Part shown: one piece after another, positions 63,435-64,000 of the stretch
Position numbering within the stretch: position 1 is the first letter of the stretch
Layout of the letters: each line of letters begins with the position of its first letter
Source: Fulvivirga ligni
Lineage (GTDB): Bacteria > Bacteroidota > Bacteroidia > Cytophagales > Cyclobacteriaceae
Assembly (NCBI RefSeq): GCF_021389935.1
Contig: NZ_CP089979.1
Location: 3,453,001-3,517,000 of the forward strand
Direction of reading: 5' to 3'
Length of the DNA: 64,000 nt
Program-made: the position numbers and the translations under genes
The notes under the pieces: model-generated
The model's input: only the letters and a program-made list of their open reading frames with translations
Told to the model about the DNA's origin: nothing
Databases searched by the model: none

Positions 63435-64000
63435 ATGAATATCATACGCAATTTATGTATGAATGGGATAACTATGTCCTTTTCTAAAGCATCACTAATC
63501 ATCCTCTTTATCATGACGTTACCATTTTCCCTGGCAGCACAAAAGACCTTGGTTTACTCCGATCATCAGCCGTTGGAGGGTATGAGGACTAAGTTCTTAA
63601 ATGAAGTGTTTTTTCCAGCCATAGAGCGTGAGTCGGGAGGTCGATTAAAAATAGAAGCTCACTGGGACGGAGAGCTGGCTATTGCCTATAAGGCACTTGG
63701 TGCGGTAAGCGATGGCAGCGTAGATATCTCAACTGTAGTGCCTGAATACACCGCGAAGGAACTGCCTCTGCATCAAATCTTTAAAAGCTTTCCTGTGGGC
63801 CCATCAGGAGCTGATCAGGTGGCGATGTTTAGGAAAATATATGAGGAAGTGCCTCAGTTTACCGAAGAGTTCAATCAGAATAATATTGTGCCGATTTTCC
63901 TGGGTACAGGTTATCCGGTTGGCTTCTTCAGCAGAGAACCGATGGAGAACCTTGATCAGCTTGCTGGAAATAAATGGCGCTCAGCGAGTTTCTGGCATCT
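63435..64000 (+). CDS. TRAP transporter substrate-binding protein (DctP family), 3' truncated by window edge
   Basis: 188 codons visible. An N-terminal extension with further Met codons leads into a signal peptide (LIILFIMTLPFSLAAQ), so the true start may be one of the inner ATGs. The mature start KTLVYSDHQPLEGMRTKF, the ERESGGRLKIEAHWDGELA and the FLGTGYPVGFFSREPMENL segments are typical of DctP, which feeds organic acids, often sugar acids, to a TRAP permease. The remaining genes of the system lie outside. Confidence 0.85.
   Translation, partial: MNIIRNLCMNGITMSFSKASLIILFIMTLPFSLAAQKTLVYSDHQPLEGMRTKFLNEVFFPAIERESGGRLKIEAHWDGELAIAYKALGAVSDGSVDISTVVPEYTAKELPLHQIFKSFPVGPSGADQVAMFRKIYEEVPQFTEEFNQNNIVPIFLGTGYPVGFFSREPMENLDQLAGNKWRSASFWH

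Noticed and set aside
1-64000. tRNA, rRNA or riboswitch genes
   Set aside because: No cloverleaf with acceptor and T-loop motifs, no rRNA-like stretch and no recognised riboswitch core was found by eye; a covariance-model scan was not possible.

Overview
The window is a low-GC chromosomal segment of a Bacteroidota bacterium, most likely a marine or soil member of the Cytophagales (Fulvivirga/Flammeovirga-like; inference). Supporting signs are a fused ccoNO cytochrome oxidase gene, many lipoproteins with short Bacteroidota-type signal peptides, families typical of the phylum (DUF4836, DUF1080, YceI, DUF6973-like, XRE regulators with long C-terminal domains) and one clear TTG/TAnnTTTG promoter. 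No rRNA, tRNA or CRISPR array was seen.

Layout. 1-5952: end of a cbb3 oxidase locus (ccoNO, ccoQ, ccoP, ccoG, ccoH, a TauE/SafE-like membrane protein), split between ccoG and ccoH by a 370-bp low-complexity heptamer repeat. 5951-10600: an AT-rich accessory block in which unrelated single genes (a PIN-like membrane protein, small lipoproteins, orphans) alternate with a three-copy 130-bp repeat and a second hairpin repeat, plus the 3' end of a group II intron. 10749-21579: mostly single genes (FMN-binding stress protein, MBL hydrolase, thioredoxin-like protein, a SHOCT protein, a free-standing lipoyl-domain protein, GDPD, serine hydrolase, a broken nucleotidyltransferase, an internally duplicated membrane protein, SRPBCC). 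21636-28783: an XRE regulator divergent from a secreted subtilase and five lipoproteins.

28865-35599: rhomboid protease, DUF1080 protein, HEMGH metalloprotease with a crystallin domain, CoA-transferase, YceI and an outer-membrane barrel. 35695-45475: an expanded and decaying family of about 510-residue Ig-like lipoproteins (three intact, two broken, one C-terminal scrap) interrupted by a type B carboxylesterase. 45596-51845: a tight minus-strand operon (DUF4836 protein, membrane-anchored protein, GPP34, alpha/beta hydrolase, DUF2809), possibly led by a lipoprotein gene. 51910-53131: VOC protein divergent from an ArsR-SRPBCC pair with a readable promoter and twin operator-like palindromes.

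53206-64000: glycan-related genes (CBM9-like protein, GHL10-like hydrolase, glycosylasparaginase, GH43), small orphans, an AraC regulator and the start of a TRAP substrate-binding protein. Inside this part, 57191-59181 holds the most unusual structure: two near-identical GIY-YIG nuclease genes, each placed between two copies of a 117-bp palindromic element whose stems covary between copies.
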